64,000 nucleotides of DNA from Rhodobiaceae bacterium (lineage in GTDB: Bacteria > Pseudomonadota > Alphaproteobacteria > Rhizobiales > Tepidamorphaceae), in assembly GCA_020637985.1 (NCBI GenBank), contig JACKJK010000004.1, forward strand, positions 186,001-250,000, written 5' to 3'. The position numbers and the translations under genes are program-made. The notes beneath the pieces are model-generated. The model was not told where the DNA came from. It did no database searches and worked only from the letters and a program-made list of their open reading frames with translations. Shown in pieces: positions 25,761 to 34,336 of this stretch (the first letter of the stretch is position 1; the number at the start of each line of letters is the position of its first letter).

Positions 25761-26621
25761 ATGGCCAGCGTAACGATGATCGGGCTGGGCTCGATGGGGT
25801 CCGCGCTCGCAGGATGTCTCCTCGCAAATGGCCACGCCGTGACCGTATGGAACCGCTCGCCAGACAAGGCCGTGCCGCTCGTCGCCCTCGGCGCCACGCA
25901 CATCGCGGACCTCGCCGGGGCAGTCGCCCGCAGCGACCTGATCGTCGTTTGCGTGATGAGCCAGCAGCAGACGCGCGAACTGCTCGCCCCTCTCGGCGGC
26001 GCACTCTCCGGCAAGACTGTCTTCGACATGAGCACCGGTGATGCGGAGAACGCGGCGAAGCTTGCCGCGATGTTGTCGCAGGCCGGCGCCGATTGCCTGA
26101 CAGGCATGATCAGCGCCTATCCGTCGGGCATCGGCAAGCCGGAAACCGCCATCATCACCGCAGGGTCGCAAGCAGCCTGGCAGCGTTACGCGGACCTTGC
26201 GAAGCAGCTTGGCGGTAGCTCGCAGTGGGTGAGCCCGGACCCTGCGGCGATTGCCGCACTCTTCGCCGCCCTGTTCACGGCGCGCCAGGGCTTCATGTTC
26301 GGCATGATCTACGGCGCGCTGGTCTGCCGCAAGGCCGGCATCCCGCTGCAGGCCTTCGCCGACCAGCTGCCGGGCATGGTGGGCATGTTGGAGAACTACC
26401 GCGCCGTCTTCGCCGCGACCGTGCCGGCCGGCGACTACGACAACGCCGAGGCGAGCCTGGCGAGCTACGCCTCCTCTCTGGAGGACGCACTGCGCACGTT
26501 CAAGGCAGCCGGCGCCCCGTCCGGGCTGCCGCAATTGATGTCCGACCTGGCGAATGCCGCCATGCGGGACGGCTATGCCGACAAGCAGTTGACCGCGCTG
26601 GTCGAGCACATGTCGAAGTGA
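25761..26621 (+). CDS. NAD(P)-dependent oxidoreductase, imine-reductase-like
   Basis: 286 residues. The N-terminal Rossmann motif GLGSMGSALAGCLLANGHAVTVWNRSPDKA belongs to the 6-phosphogluconate/beta-hydroxyacid dehydrogenase superfamily; the NR after the second strand favours NADPH. The segment AYPSGIGKPETAIITAG resembles the imine-reductase signature (P-x-x-I-G). A helical C-terminal domain completes it and would mediate the interlocked dimer. The substrate is unknown. The ATG at 25761 has AAGGA 10 bases upstream; a GTG at 25740 is the alternative. It is a single-gene unit, convergent with the next gene. Confidence 0.83.
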   Translation: MASVTMIGLGSMGSALAGCLLANGHAVTVWNRSPDKAVPLVALGATHIADLAGAVARSDLIVVCVMSQQQTRELLAPLGGALSGKTVFDMSTGDAENAAKLAAMLSQAGADCLTGMISAYPSGIGKPETAIITAGSQAAWQRYADLAKQLGGSSQWVSPDPAAIAALFAALFTARQGFMFGMIYGALVCRKAGIPLQAFADQLPGMVGMLENYRAVFAATVPAGDYDNAEASLASYASSLEDALRTFKAAGAPSGLPQLMSDLANAAMRDGYADKQLTALVEHMSK

Positions 26622-26652
26622 CCGGGTTCCCTGCGCACATGCGCGACCGCCG

Positions 26653-27852
26653 CTAGACCTCCGCGGGCGTTCCGAAGACGGCGATCGCCAGCCCCAGGGC
26701 GGCCAGCGCGCCGTAGGCCAGCACGCGCCAGGCGGGTGCTCCCCGTTCGTGCGCCGTCGCCGCCGCGATCGCCGCCTGCATGCCGTAGTACAGCGCGAAG
26801 GCGCGCGAGGCGTAGGCGATGATCTCGAACACGTTGAACAGCCAGGTCACCGCCAGCCCGATGCCGACCAGCAGCAGGTAGGCGTGCTTCTCGTCGACCC
26901 GCCGGCGCGTCAGTTCCACGAACAGTCCGCCCGCTCCGCCCGTGTCGGCAACCGCCGCGCTCAGTTGCGCGCTCAGCGCTGCGGCGACGAGCAGCAGCGG
27001 CAGGATCGGGGCGACCAGATCCATCATGGAAACGATTTCGGTTTCCTTGAGCTCCAGTTCTCCGGCCGGAAAGACGTAGGCCATGAGGCCGATGTAGACC
27101 ATGTAGATCGCTGTCGATATCCACTGCGCCAGCCGCATCGAGCGGATGCGGGTCTTCGCGTCGTACTCGTCGCCCAGGTAGCGCGATGTCTCGAACCCCT
27201 GCACCGTGACGACGAGGCCGAAAACCAGCGCGAGCGCGCCGGCGCCTGTCCGCGTCGACGGGTTGACGACAAGCTCGCCGCTCGCCGCATGGCCGGCGAA
27301 GTAGATCGCAAGGCCCAGGATCAGTCCCGCGATGATCGCCAGCTTGAAGCTGACCGAGAGCTGTTCGAGCTTTTCGAGCGCCGTGAACCCGCGGGTCCAT
27401 CCCGTCAGCAGGACAAAGAGGAAGATCGATGTCGTCAGCAGCTTCGCGTGCACGGCGTCATTGACCTCGGTCAGGCTGACCCCGAACGCCCCGAACAGGT
27501 TGAGGTAGTAGGCGACCGAGATGATGTAAGCGAAGGCGAGCACCCAGGAGGCGGACCGCTCCAGCCGCTCGCTCAGATGCCCCCGGTTCGCGGAGGCGTC
27601 CAGCGCTGCGATGTTGAACCGCACCGCGTCGCCAAACGCGTAGGCCAGCACGCACAGGAACGCCATCGCGAGCGGCGCATAGGCGCCGTAGGAAACTTCC
27701 AGCAGCGGCCCGAGCACGAGAAAGCCGCTGCCGATGATCGACGCGAGCGGCGTGATCGTCGCCCGCCACAGCCGCGCCCGAACCAGCCTGGGGTGGAACA
27801 GCACCGCCCCGGTCAGCAGGACGGCGGCGAGAATGCTGGCACTGGCGAACAT
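26653..27852 (-). CDS. APC-type permease-like integral membrane protein
   Basis: 399 residues with about 11-12 predicted membrane helices across the whole length. The N-terminal ITPLASIIGSGFLVLGPLL is the G-S/T-G-rich unwound helix expected in amino-acid/polyamine/organocation transporters. VVTVQGFETSRYLGDEY resembles the helix-6 region with its conserved Glu. It should be a secondary transporter, but the substrate is unknown. The ATG at 27852 begins directly in a hydrophobic segment. The nearest co-directional gene, ilvE, lies 145 bases upstream. Confidence 0.78.
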   Translation of the reverse strand: MFASASILAAVLLTGAVLFHPRLVRARLWRATITPLASIIGSGFLVLGPLLEVSYGAYAPLAMAFLCVLAYAFGDAVRFNIAALDASANRGHLSERLERSASWVLAFAYIISVAYYLNLFGAFGVSLTEVNDAVHAKLLTTSIFLFVLLTGWTRGFTALEKLEQLSVSFKLAIIAGLILGLAIYFAGHAASGELVVNPSTRTGAGALALVFGLVVTVQGFETSRYLGDEYDAKTRIRSMRLAQWISTAIYMVYIGLMAYVFPAGELELKETEIVSMMDLVAPILPLLLVAAALSAQLSAAVADTGGAGGLFVELTRRRVDEKHAYLLLVGIGLAVTWLFNVFEIIAYASRAFALYYGMQAAIAAATAHERGAPAWRVLAYGALAALGLAIAVFGTPAEV

Positions 27853-27997
27853 GGCGCCCTGTCACTGCCCCCGGGGACTCTGCCTGCGCGGCGAAACCGA
27901 ACGGGCGGAACGCGCCCCGCGTCCCGCCCGCCAATCTAACTCCATCGCAGCACCCGGCGCGACACTTCCGTGGCAGGCCGCCCCGCAAGCCGCCGCC

Positions 27998-28903
27998 TCA
28001 GACGGAAGCCGCCATCTGCACCTGCGCCGGCTGCGGCTGCACAGCTTCCATGTAGTCGGTGACCAGCTGCTGGCTGATCTGGCCCGGCTTGAAGCTGTAG
28101 GGTCCGATCTCGGAGACCGGCGTGACCTCGGCCGCCGTGCCGGTGATGAAGCACTCCGAGAAGCTGCTCATTTCTTCCGGCTGGATGTGGCGCTGCACGA
28201 CTTCGATGCCGCGCTTGCGCGCCAGCCCGATCACGGTGCGCCGCGTGATGCCGTCGAGGAAGCAGTCCGGGTCGGGCGTGTGCAGCACGCCATCCTTGAC
28301 GAAGAAGACGTTCGCGCCGGTGGCCTCGGCGACATACCCGCGCCAGTCGAACATCAGCGCGTCGGCATAGCCCTTCGATTCCGCCGCGTGCTTGGACAGC
28401 GTGCAGATCATGTACAACCCCGCCGCCTTGGACTTGCACGGCGCGGTGCGCGGATCGGGCCGGCGGTATTCGGCGATGTCGAGGCGAATGCCCTTCAGCC
28501 GCTGCTCGGGATCGAAGTAGCTCGGCCACTCCCAGATCGCGATGGCCAGGTTGATCCTGTTCTGCTGCGCCGACACGCCCATCATCTCGCTGCCGCGCCA
28601 GGCAATCGGACGCACGTAGGCGTCGGAATAGCCCTGTGCCGTGAGCACCTTGCGGCAGGCATCGTCGATCTCGGAGACCGTATAGGGAATCTTGAAGCCG
28701 AGCAGGCGCGCCGATTCGTGCAGCCGTTCGGTATGCTCGGTCAGCTTGAAGATCTCGCCGCCATAGGCGCGCTCGCCCTCGAATACCGCGCTGGCGTAGT
28801 GCAGGCCATGCGTCAGCACATGCACCTTGGCATCCGCCCAGGGAACCATCTCGCCGTTCATCCAGATCACGCCATCGCGCTGATCGAAGGGAACACCAGC
28901 CAT
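27998..28903 (-). CDS. ilvE: Branched-chain amino acid aminotransferase
   Basis: 301 residues, fold-class IV PLP enzyme. It transaminates leucine, isoleucine and valine with 2-oxoglutarate. VLTHGLHYASAVFEGERAY is the N-terminal substrate-site motif. CKSKAAGLYMI holds the PLP-binding lysine region, and YVAEATGANVFFVKDG and LDGITRRTVI bind the phosphate. ATG at 28903, with AAGGA 10 bases upstream. It is divergent from the MarR-type regulator gene; this ilvE / petP-petR order is a recurring Hyphomicrobiales arrangement, in my recollection. Confidence 0.95.
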   Translation of the reverse strand: MAGVPFDQRDGVIWMNGEMVPWADAKVHVLTHGLHYASAVFEGERAYGGEIFKLTEHTERLHESARLLGFKIPYTVSEIDDACRKVLTAQGYSDAYVRPIAWRGSEMMGVSAQQNRINLAIAIWEWPSYFDPEQRLKGIRLDIAEYRRPDPRTAPCKSKAAGLYMICTLSKHAAESKGYADALMFDWRGYVAEATGANVFFVKDGVLHTPDPDCFLDGITRRTVIGLARKRGIEVVQRHIQPEEMSSFSECFITGTAAEVTPVSEIGPYSFKPGQISQQLVTDYMEAVQPQPAQVQMAASV

Positions 28904-29158
28904 CTCGGATATCCTTGCTGTCCATCTGCCGGCCGGCACCCGGGTTGTCCCGGTGCCCTTCCGGCGAACCACACCGTCACTGCCGGACACCGTCCGGCGC
29001 TTCGCATCCAGCCGCATCGCGCGCCCGTTTCGGCCGTACCGCCTGCAACCCCCGCGCCGCCTCTTTCGCGTCTGCCGCAATGCCTTGCCTGCCGAACGCG
29101 TGCGAAACGGGTTCCATGCGGCGGTGCAAGTCGCTATCAAACGCCATGCAGCGCTCAA

Positions 29159-29212
29159 ATGGCGCATCATTCAACCGCAAACTCACGCGGGTTTGAACGA
29201 ATATTGCGCCAT
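29159..29212. promoter_or_regulatory. Nested inverted repeats before the MarR gene
   Basis: The 349-base gap 28904-29252 has no gene. In it, ATGGCGC (29159-29165) pairs perfectly with GCGCCAT (29206-29212). Inside these lies an imperfect pair TTCAACCGC (29170-29178) / GCGGGTTTGAA (29187-29197). It sits 40-95 bases before the MarR start, where an autoregulatory MarR operator would be expected. Its role is inferred from position only. Confidence 0.4.
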
Positions 29213-29252
29213 CGCCCTTGCAGAAGTAACGATCGGAAAGAAATAAGTCAAT

Positions 29253-29789
29253 ATGACTGACATAAATTTTTCCTCCGGCAAACCTGCGCAGATGCCCAGA
29301 GCCGAGGACGGCGACCCGCCTGCCGCGGTGGCGCACTACGAACTGATCGAACTGCTGTTTTTCGCCTATCGCGATTTCATCTCCGAGCCCGACGAAATCC
29401 TCGCCGGCTACGGGTTCGGCCGTGCCCATCACCGGGTCCTGCATTTCGTCGACCGCAACCCCGGCCTCTCCGTTGCCGACCTGCTGGATATCCTCAAGAT
29501 CACCAAGCAGAGCCTGGCGCGTGTCCTCAAGCAGCTTGTTGATCAGGGCTACATCGAACAGCGCGCCGGTCGCCGCGACCGCCGCCAGCGCCTGCTGCAC
29601 CCCACCGCCCAGGGCACGCGCCTCGCCCGCAAGCTGGCCTCGATACAGTCGCAGCGCATTTCGCGTGCCCTGGAGCACATGGACGAGGCGGGCAGGGATG
29701 CGGCTGCCGAATTCCTCACCCGCCTTATCAATGACACCGAGCGCAGGCAGGTACTGGCGATCATTCGCGCGGCGGACAAATCCGGTTAG
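29253..29789 (+). CDS. petP: MarR family regulator, PetP-like
   Basis: 178 residues. A winged-helix MarR domain occupies about 28-165. NPGLSVADLLDILKITKQSLARVLKQLVDQGYIEQR is the recognition helix-turn-helix, and RRDRRQRLLHPTAQG is the wing. It is cytosolic and should bind DNA as a dimer. Position next to an OmpR-type regulator and ilvE matches PetP of the PetP-PetR pair described in Rhodobacter, which is needed for bc1-complex expression. The symbol rests on context and family rather than on a search. The ATG at 29253 lacks a strong ribosome binding site. Confidence 0.82.
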   Translation: MTDINFSSGKPAQMPRAEDGDPPAAVAHYELIELLFFAYRDFISEPDEILAGYGFGRAHHRVLHFVDRNPGLSVADLLDILKITKQSLARVLKQLVDQGYIEQRAGRRDRRQRLLHPTAQGTRLARKLASIQSQRISRALEHMDEAGRDAAAEFLTRLINDTERRQVLAIIRAADKSG

Positions 29790-29816
29790 ACTGTGGTGTT
29801 CGAAAAGGAGCACGTC

Positions 29817-30557
29817 ATGCACCCCAACAGCGAGACCGCCTCCTCACCCGCCGAATCGCGCACGCCGAAGTCCGTGATGGCGCCCGGCGACGAAGCCCCG
29901 CACCTGCTGGTGGTGGACGACGACCGCCGCATCCGCACGCTGCTGTCGCGCTATCTCACCGAGCACGGCTACCGCGTCACCAGCGCCGACAACGCAGCGG
30001 TGGCGCGCCGCCAGATGGACGGTCTCGCCTTCGACCTGATCGTCCTCGACGTGATGATGCCCGGCGAATCCGGGCTCGAGTTCGCCCGGGCGCTGCGCAA
30101 GGACACCGACGTCCCGATCCTGATGCTCACCGCCCGCGCCGAGCTCGAACACCGCATTTCGGGGCTGGAGGCCGGCGTCGACGATTACCTCGGCAAGCCA
30201 TTCGAACCGCGCGAACTGCTGTTGCGCGTCGCCGCGATCCTGCGCCGCGGCCAGCCGGAAAAGCAGACCGGCGACGCCCTGCGCTTCGGTCCCTTCGTGT
30301 TCGATCTGGAGCGTCTCGAACTGACGCGCAACAACGACACCGTCAAGCTCACCGATCGCGAACGCGAGTTCCTGCGCGTCTTCGCCGGCGCGCCGAACGA
30401 AACCGTGTCGCGTCAGGAACTTGCCGGCGACGACATCAGCGAGCGTGCGGTCGACGTGCAGATCAACCGCTTGCGCCGCAAGATCGAAGCCGATCCCGCC
30501 AATCCGCTCATCCTGCAGACGGTGCGCGGCATCGGCTACCGCCTGAACGTGGGCTAG
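29817..30557 (+). CDS. petR: OmpR-family response regulator, PetR-like
   Basis: 246 residues. The receiver domain is about residues 27-145. Acidic pocket Asp34-Asp36 is in VVDDD, the phospho-acceptor is Asp78 in LIVLDVMMPG, Thr105 is in MLTAR and Lys127 is in GKPFEP. The winged-helix DNA-binding domain is about 155-246 (LTDREREFLRVF, VDVQINRLRRKIE, VRGIGYRL). The ATG at 29817 has AAGGAG 6 bases upstream; the GTG at 29793 is unlikely. It follows the MarR gene by 27 bases and precedes a histidine kinase. The likely partner is that kinase. Confidence 0.93.
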   Translation: MHPNSETASSPAESRTPKSVMAPGDEAPHLLVVDDDRRIRTLLSRYLTEHGYRVTSADNAAVARRQMDGLAFDLIVLDVMMPGESGLEFARALRKDTDVPILMLTARAELEHRISGLEAGVDDYLGKPFEPRELLLRVAAILRRGQPEKQTGDALRFGPFVFDLERLELTRNNDTVKLTDREREFLRVFAGAPNETVSRQELAGDDISERAVDVQINRLRRKIEADPANPLILQTVRGIGYRLNVG

Positions 30558-30593
30558 CGCGTCATCCGACCGGAGCGTGGCTAGGATCGGCAA

Positions 30594-30714
30594 GATGATG
30601 CGCCTGGAAACCCATCATCCCGCCGCGGCCCGGCCAGGACCGGCAGGATGATGCACGGTGGTAAAGCATCATCCCGGATGATGCTTGAAAACGTGGAAAC
30701 CGAAGGCATCATCC
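30594..30714. promoter_or_regulatory. Cluster of six GATGATG/CATCATC motifs in palindromes
   Basis: Between the response regulator and the kinase, GATGATG occurs at 30594-30600, 30647-30653 and 30677-30683. Its complement CATCATC occurs at 30613-30619, 30667-30673 and 30707-30713. GCATCATCCCGGATGATGC (30666-30684) is a perfect 19-base palindrome. GGATGATGC (30676-30684) also pairs perfectly with GCATCATCC (30706-30714). A TGGAAAC box recurs at 30605 and 30694. This could be an operator array for the adjacent regulator, an RNA attenuator, or a palindromic repeat insertion. Confidence 0.65.
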
Positions 30715-30775
30715 CTCCGGACGAAAAGGGTGACGCTACAGCGCGCCGGCAGGTGCCGCCACCAGAGGAGATGCA

Positions 30776-32221
30776 ATGGCTTCGCTGCTCGATGCCATCA
30801 CCGGCACCTTCAGCCGGACGGTGAGTGCGCCGTTGCGCCGGTCGCGGCAGGTCTTCCGGCGTGCGTTGCGCTTCTTGCGCTCGCGTCCCGGCATCCGGCA
30901 GACGCTCGATTTCCTCGCCCGCCAGATGCCCAAGGGGCTCTATGCGCGCTCGCTCCTCATCATCATCATGCCCGTGGTGCTGCTGCAGTCTGTCGTCGCC
31001 TATGTCTTCATGGAGCGCCACTGGCAGACGGTCACCTGGCGCCTGTCCTCGATGGTCACCCAGTCGATCGCCTCCATCATCGACGTCTACGAGAGCTATC
31101 CGCAGGATGCCGACCAGGCCACGCTGACGCGCATCGCCGGCGAGCGCCTCGGCCTCACCATCACGTTCCTGCCGCCCGACCCCCTGCCGCCGGCAACGGA
31201 GAAGCCGTTCTTCTCGCTGCTCGACCGCACGCTGTCGCAGGAGATTTCCCGCCAGATCGGCCGGCCCTTCTGGATCGACACCGTCGGCAAGTCGAACCTC
31301 GTCGAGATCCGCATCCGCCTCGAGGACAAGGTCCTGCGCGTCTTCGCGCGACGCAGCCAGACCTACGCCTCGAATTCGCACATCTTCATCGCCTGGATGG
31401 TCGGCACCTCGCTCGTCCTTCTCGGCGTCGCCCTGATCTTCATGCGCAACCAGGTCAAGCCGATCCAGCAGCTCGCCGACGCCGCCGAAGCCTTCGGCAA
31501 GGGGCGCGACGTGCCGAAGGATTTCAAACCGTCGGGCGCGCGCGAAGTGCGCCGTGCCGCGACCGCGTTCCTGCTCATGCGCGAACGCATCGAACGTCAG
31601 ATCGAACAGCGCACCACGATGCTCGCAGGTGTCAGCCACGACCTGCGCACCATCCTGACGCGCTTCAAGCTGCAACTGGCGCTGGTCGGCGACGAGGCGG
31701 ACGTATCGGAGATGACGCGCGACGTCGACGAGATGCAGCACATGCTGGAAGACTACATGGCGTTCGCGCGCGGCGACTCCGGCGAACAGGCCGCCGCGGT
31801 CGATATCGAGGACCTGTTCGCGGAACTGAGCGCCGACGCCGAGAAGCTGGGGCGCCACGCCGAGACGTCGTTCCGCGGCCATCCGGTGGTGGTCCTCAAG
31901 CCGAACGCCTTCAAGCGCTGCCTGTCGAACCTCGTGGCGAACGCCATCCGCTTTGCCGACAAGATCCGCATATCGGGCCGGCGCGATGCCGACTGGCTGA
32001 CGATCACCGTCGACGATGACGGCCCCGGTATTCCCGAAGACCAGCGCGAGGCGGTGTTCAAGCCCTTCTTCCGCCTCGACGACGCCCGCAACCAGGACCT
32101 CGGCGGCACCGGGCTGGGGCTGGCCATCGCGCTCGACATCGCGCGCGCCCATGGCGGCGAGGTCACGCTGGAGGGCTCCCCGCTCGGCGGCCTGCGCGCC
32201 ATCGTGCGCGTGCCCGTCTGA
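30776..32221 (+). CDS. EnvZ-like sensor histidine kinase
   Basis: 481 residues. Membrane helices near 57-77 and 202-223 enclose a periplasmic sensor of about 125 residues. HAMP is about 224-276. The dimerisation domain holds His288 in the H-box GVSHDLRTILTRF. The ATPase domain has the N-box NLVANAIRFAD, the G1 box DDDGPGIPEDQ and the G2 box GGTGLGLAIAL. It should phosphorylate the response regulator encoded just upstream. Periplasmic ligand unknown. ATG at 30776, with AGAGGAG 5 bases before it. It is separated from its regulator gene by 218 bases that carry the palindrome array. Confidence 0.94.
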   Translation: MASLLDAITGTFSRTVSAPLRRSRQVFRRALRFLRSRPGIRQTLDFLARQMPKGLYARSLLIIIMPVVLLQSVVAYVFMERHWQTVTWRLSSMVTQSIASIIDVYESYPQDADQATLTRIAGERLGLTITFLPPDPLPPATEKPFFSLLDRTLSQEISRQIGRPFWIDTVGKSNLVEIRIRLEDKVLRVFARRSQTYASNSHIFIAWMVGTSLVLLGVALIFMRNQVKPIQQLADAAEAFGKGRDVPKDFKPSGAREVRRAATAFLLMRERIERQIEQRTTMLAGVSHDLRTILTRFKLQLALVGDEADVSEMTRDVDEMQHMLEDYMAFARGDSGEQAAAVDIEDLFAELSADAEKLGRHAETSFRGHPVVVLKPNAFKRCLSNLVANAIRFADKIRISGRRDADWLTITVDDDGPGIPEDQREAVFKPFFRLDDARNQDLGGTGLGLAIALDIARAHGGEVTLEGSPLGGLRAIVRVPV

Positions 32222-32224
32222 TCC

Positions 32225-32611
32225 TCAGAACATCCGACCGCCCTTCGGCACCGCCTTGTCGGGCACGGCCAGCACCACCTCGCCGGTCTCGTCGGGAAAC
32301 CCGAGCACCAGGATCTCCGACATGAACTTGCCAATCTGGCGCGGCGGGAAATTGGTCACCGCCATGACCTGCTTTCCGATCAGCTCTTCGAGTGTGTAGT
32401 GCACCGTGATCTGGGCAGACGATTTCTTCACACCGATCGGCGCACCGAAATCCACCCACAGCTTGATCGCCGGCTTGCGCGCCTCCGGGAACGGCTGTGC
32501 GTCGGCGATGATGCCGGTGCGGATGTCGACCTTCAGGAAATCGTCAAAGCCGATTTCCGGCGACGGCGTGCCGTCTCCTGCGCCCATGCCCGTCACTCCA
32601 GATTGGTTCAT
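32225..32611 (-). CDS. csaA: tRNA-binding domain protein (CsaA-like)
   Basis: 128 residues made of one OB-fold tRNA-binding domain. FLKVDIRTGIIADAQPFPEARKPA, SSAQITVHYTLEELIGKQVMAVTNFPPRQIG and SEILVLGFP are the family signatures (K-I/V-D-I-R-x-G ... N-x-x-P-R). CsaA is a dimeric tRNA-binding or chaperone-like protein. The N-terminal 20 residues are variable, and a start at 32587 is possible. It is convergent with the kinase gene and leads a minus-strand series. Confidence 0.9.
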   Translation of the reverse strand: MNQSGVTGMGAGDGTPSPEIGFDDFLKVDIRTGIIADAQPFPEARKPAIKLWVDFGAPIGVKKSSAQITVHYTLEELIGKQVMAVTNFPPRQIGKFMSEILVLGFPDETGEVVLAVPDKAVPKGGRMF

Positions 32612-32621
32612 TGCCTGTCGA

Positions 32622-33392
32622 TCAGTGCGGCCCGCCAGTGTCCGGCTCGCTAGCGTGCGGACGTTCGCCGGCGTCCCCCGGATCGTCCCCGTAGATGCTG
32701 TCGTCGTCCCAATCCTCGTCGCGGTCGTAACTGCGCGCGCGTTCGCGCAAACCCGCCAGCAGCGAGCCGAGGGCGCCGACGGCCCGCAGGCCGCCGCGCA
32801 TCGTGCGCATTACCTGCTCCCCATCGCGCAAGGCCCGGTCGAGCGCGGCCATGGTGCGGGCCATGCCGGGATCGCGGTCGCGCAGGAACACCGGCATCGT
32901 GCGCGCCCACACGAACACCAGCCCCTGCGCGCGGATGTCGCCGAGCCGCCCGGTCGCATCGATACCTGCCGCTTCGAGCATCCACTTCATCGAACGGCGC
33001 AGCCGCACGTTGAACGTTGCCATCGCGAAGGGGTCGCGCCGGTAGGCCCGCATGACCGACCGCAGCGCGGCCCGATAGGGCCTCATCGCCTCGAAGCGGC
33101 GCATCAGGACGTCGAACAGCCGGTCGCGCGCCGGCTCCCCGGCCATGTCCGGATCGTCCCCGGCAAGCACGATACGATCGATGCGCGTCGTCAGGCCGTG
33201 CAGAATCGCGGTCTTGGAATCGAAGTCAGCCCGCATGTCGGCAAGCGTCACGCCGGCTTCCGCCGCGATGTCGGACAGGCGGATGTGATCCCATGTCCCG
33301 TCGGCGGCCAGCCGCATCGCCGCGTCGATGATCGCTTCCTTGCGCTTGTCCGCAATGCTTTCCTCGGGCTTTCCCGCCTTTGTGCGCGCCAT
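32622..33392 (-). CDS. TetR/COQ9-like helix-turn-helix protein
   Basis: 256 residues. The N-terminal TetR-type helix-turn-helix (about 14-60) is IIDAAMRLAADGTWDHIRLSDIAAEAGVTLADMRADFDSK. The helical core (about 70-200) includes LRRSMKWMLEAAGID, resembling the COQ9 region. The tail (about 225-256) is acidic and disordered. COQ9-like proteins bind lipids in ubiquinone synthesis, while TetR proteins repress transcription, and the sequence does not decide between them. ATG at 33392. It ends 10 bases before the csaA-like gene. Confidence 0.78.
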   Translation of the reverse strand: MARTKAGKPEESIADKRKEAIIDAAMRLAADGTWDHIRLSDIAAEAGVTLADMRADFDSKTAILHGLTTRIDRIVLAGDDPDMAGEPARDRLFDVLMRRFEAMRPYRAALRSVMRAYRRDPFAMATFNVRLRRSMKWMLEAAGIDATGRLGDIRAQGLVFVWARTMPVFLRDRDPGMARTMAALDRALRDGEQVMRTMRGGLRAVGALGSLLAGLRERARSYDRDEDWDDDSIYGDDPGDAGERPHASEPDTGGPH

Positions 33393-33517
33393 GTCGTCCT
33401 CCGGGCCTGCGGCCAGAATATCAACCGCCCGGAAAGATAGGCGCGATTGCATGCAAGGTGAAGGCGCGCACGGTTCGCAGCCCACCATGATCCGACCTGG
33501 GTCCCAGGCCAGCCTGG

Positions 33518-34336
33518 CTAGCCCGCGAGTTCGCGCGAACGTTTCGCTGCCGCGGCGACAGCCTTCTCCAGCAGTTCGGCCATCCCCGGCTCGCCCATCA
33601 GCACGCCGAGCGCTGCCGCCGTCGTGCCGTTCGGCGAGGTGACGTTCTTGCGCAAGGTCGCCGGATCGAGGTCGGAGCGATAGAGCAACTCGCCGGCACC
33701 GGCCACCGTCTGGCGCGCCAGCGTCGCGGCAAGCTCCGCCGGCAGGCCGGCCTTCTTGCCGGCCGCCGCCAGCACCTCGGCGAGCAGGAAGACATAGGCC
33801 GGTCCCGATCCCGAGACCGCCGTCACTGCGTCCATTTGCGTCTCGTCGGCGATTTCGGCCACCGCCCCGATCGCCGACATGAGCGCGCGCGTCGCGGCGA
33901 CCTGTGCATCGCTCGCGTGCGCGTTGGCGCACAGCACGCTCATGCCGCGCCCGACCGCCGACGGCGTGTTCGGCATCACCCGCACCACCGGCTGGCCGGC
34001 GGAGAAGTAGCCGCCCAGACGCGACAGCGTCGGCCCGGCGACCACCGATACGATCAGCGTTTTCGGCCCCACCAGCGGCGCGACTTCCGGCAATACCGCG
34101 TCGATGACCTGCGGCTTCACCGCCACGATGCAAATGTCCGGATCGCCGCCGCGCGTCGCGGGATTGAGCGCGATCCCCTCGCGCGCGATCAGCGCGGCCA
34201 TACGCTCCGGCGGGCCGGGGTCGCGGACCGTCACCTGGCTGCCCGGCAATCCGCCGGCAAGCCAGCCTTCGAGCATGGCGCCGCCCATCTGCCCTGCCCC
34301 GACGAGCAGGACGGTTCCGACAGATTGCAGGCTCAT
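33518..34336 (-). CDS. proC: Pyrroline-5-carboxylate reductase
   Basis: 272 residues. It makes proline from pyrroline-5-carboxylate with NAD(P)H. The N-terminal Rossmann motif is VLLVGAGQMGGAMLEGWLAGG. CIVAVKPQ and VVRVMPNTPSAVG precede the family signature MDAVTAVSGSGPAYVFLLAEVL, which lines the active site at the dimer core. LRKNVTSPNGTTAAAL is the C-terminal signature. The start codon overlaps the stop of the upstream ybjN-type gene by four bases (ATGA), so translation is coupled. Confidence 0.97.
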   Translation of the reverse strand: MSLQSVGTVLLVGAGQMGGAMLEGWLAGGLPGSQVTVRDPGPPERMAALIAREGIALNPATRGGDPDICIVAVKPQVIDAVLPEVAPLVGPKTLIVSVVAGPTLSRLGGYFSAGQPVVRVMPNTPSAVGRGMSVLCANAHASDAQVAATRALMSAIGAVAEIADETQMDAVTAVSGSGPAYVFLLAEVLAAAGKKAGLPAELAATLARQTVAGAGELLYRSDLDPATLRKNVTSPNGTTAAALGVLMGEPGMAELLEKAVAAAAKRSRELAG

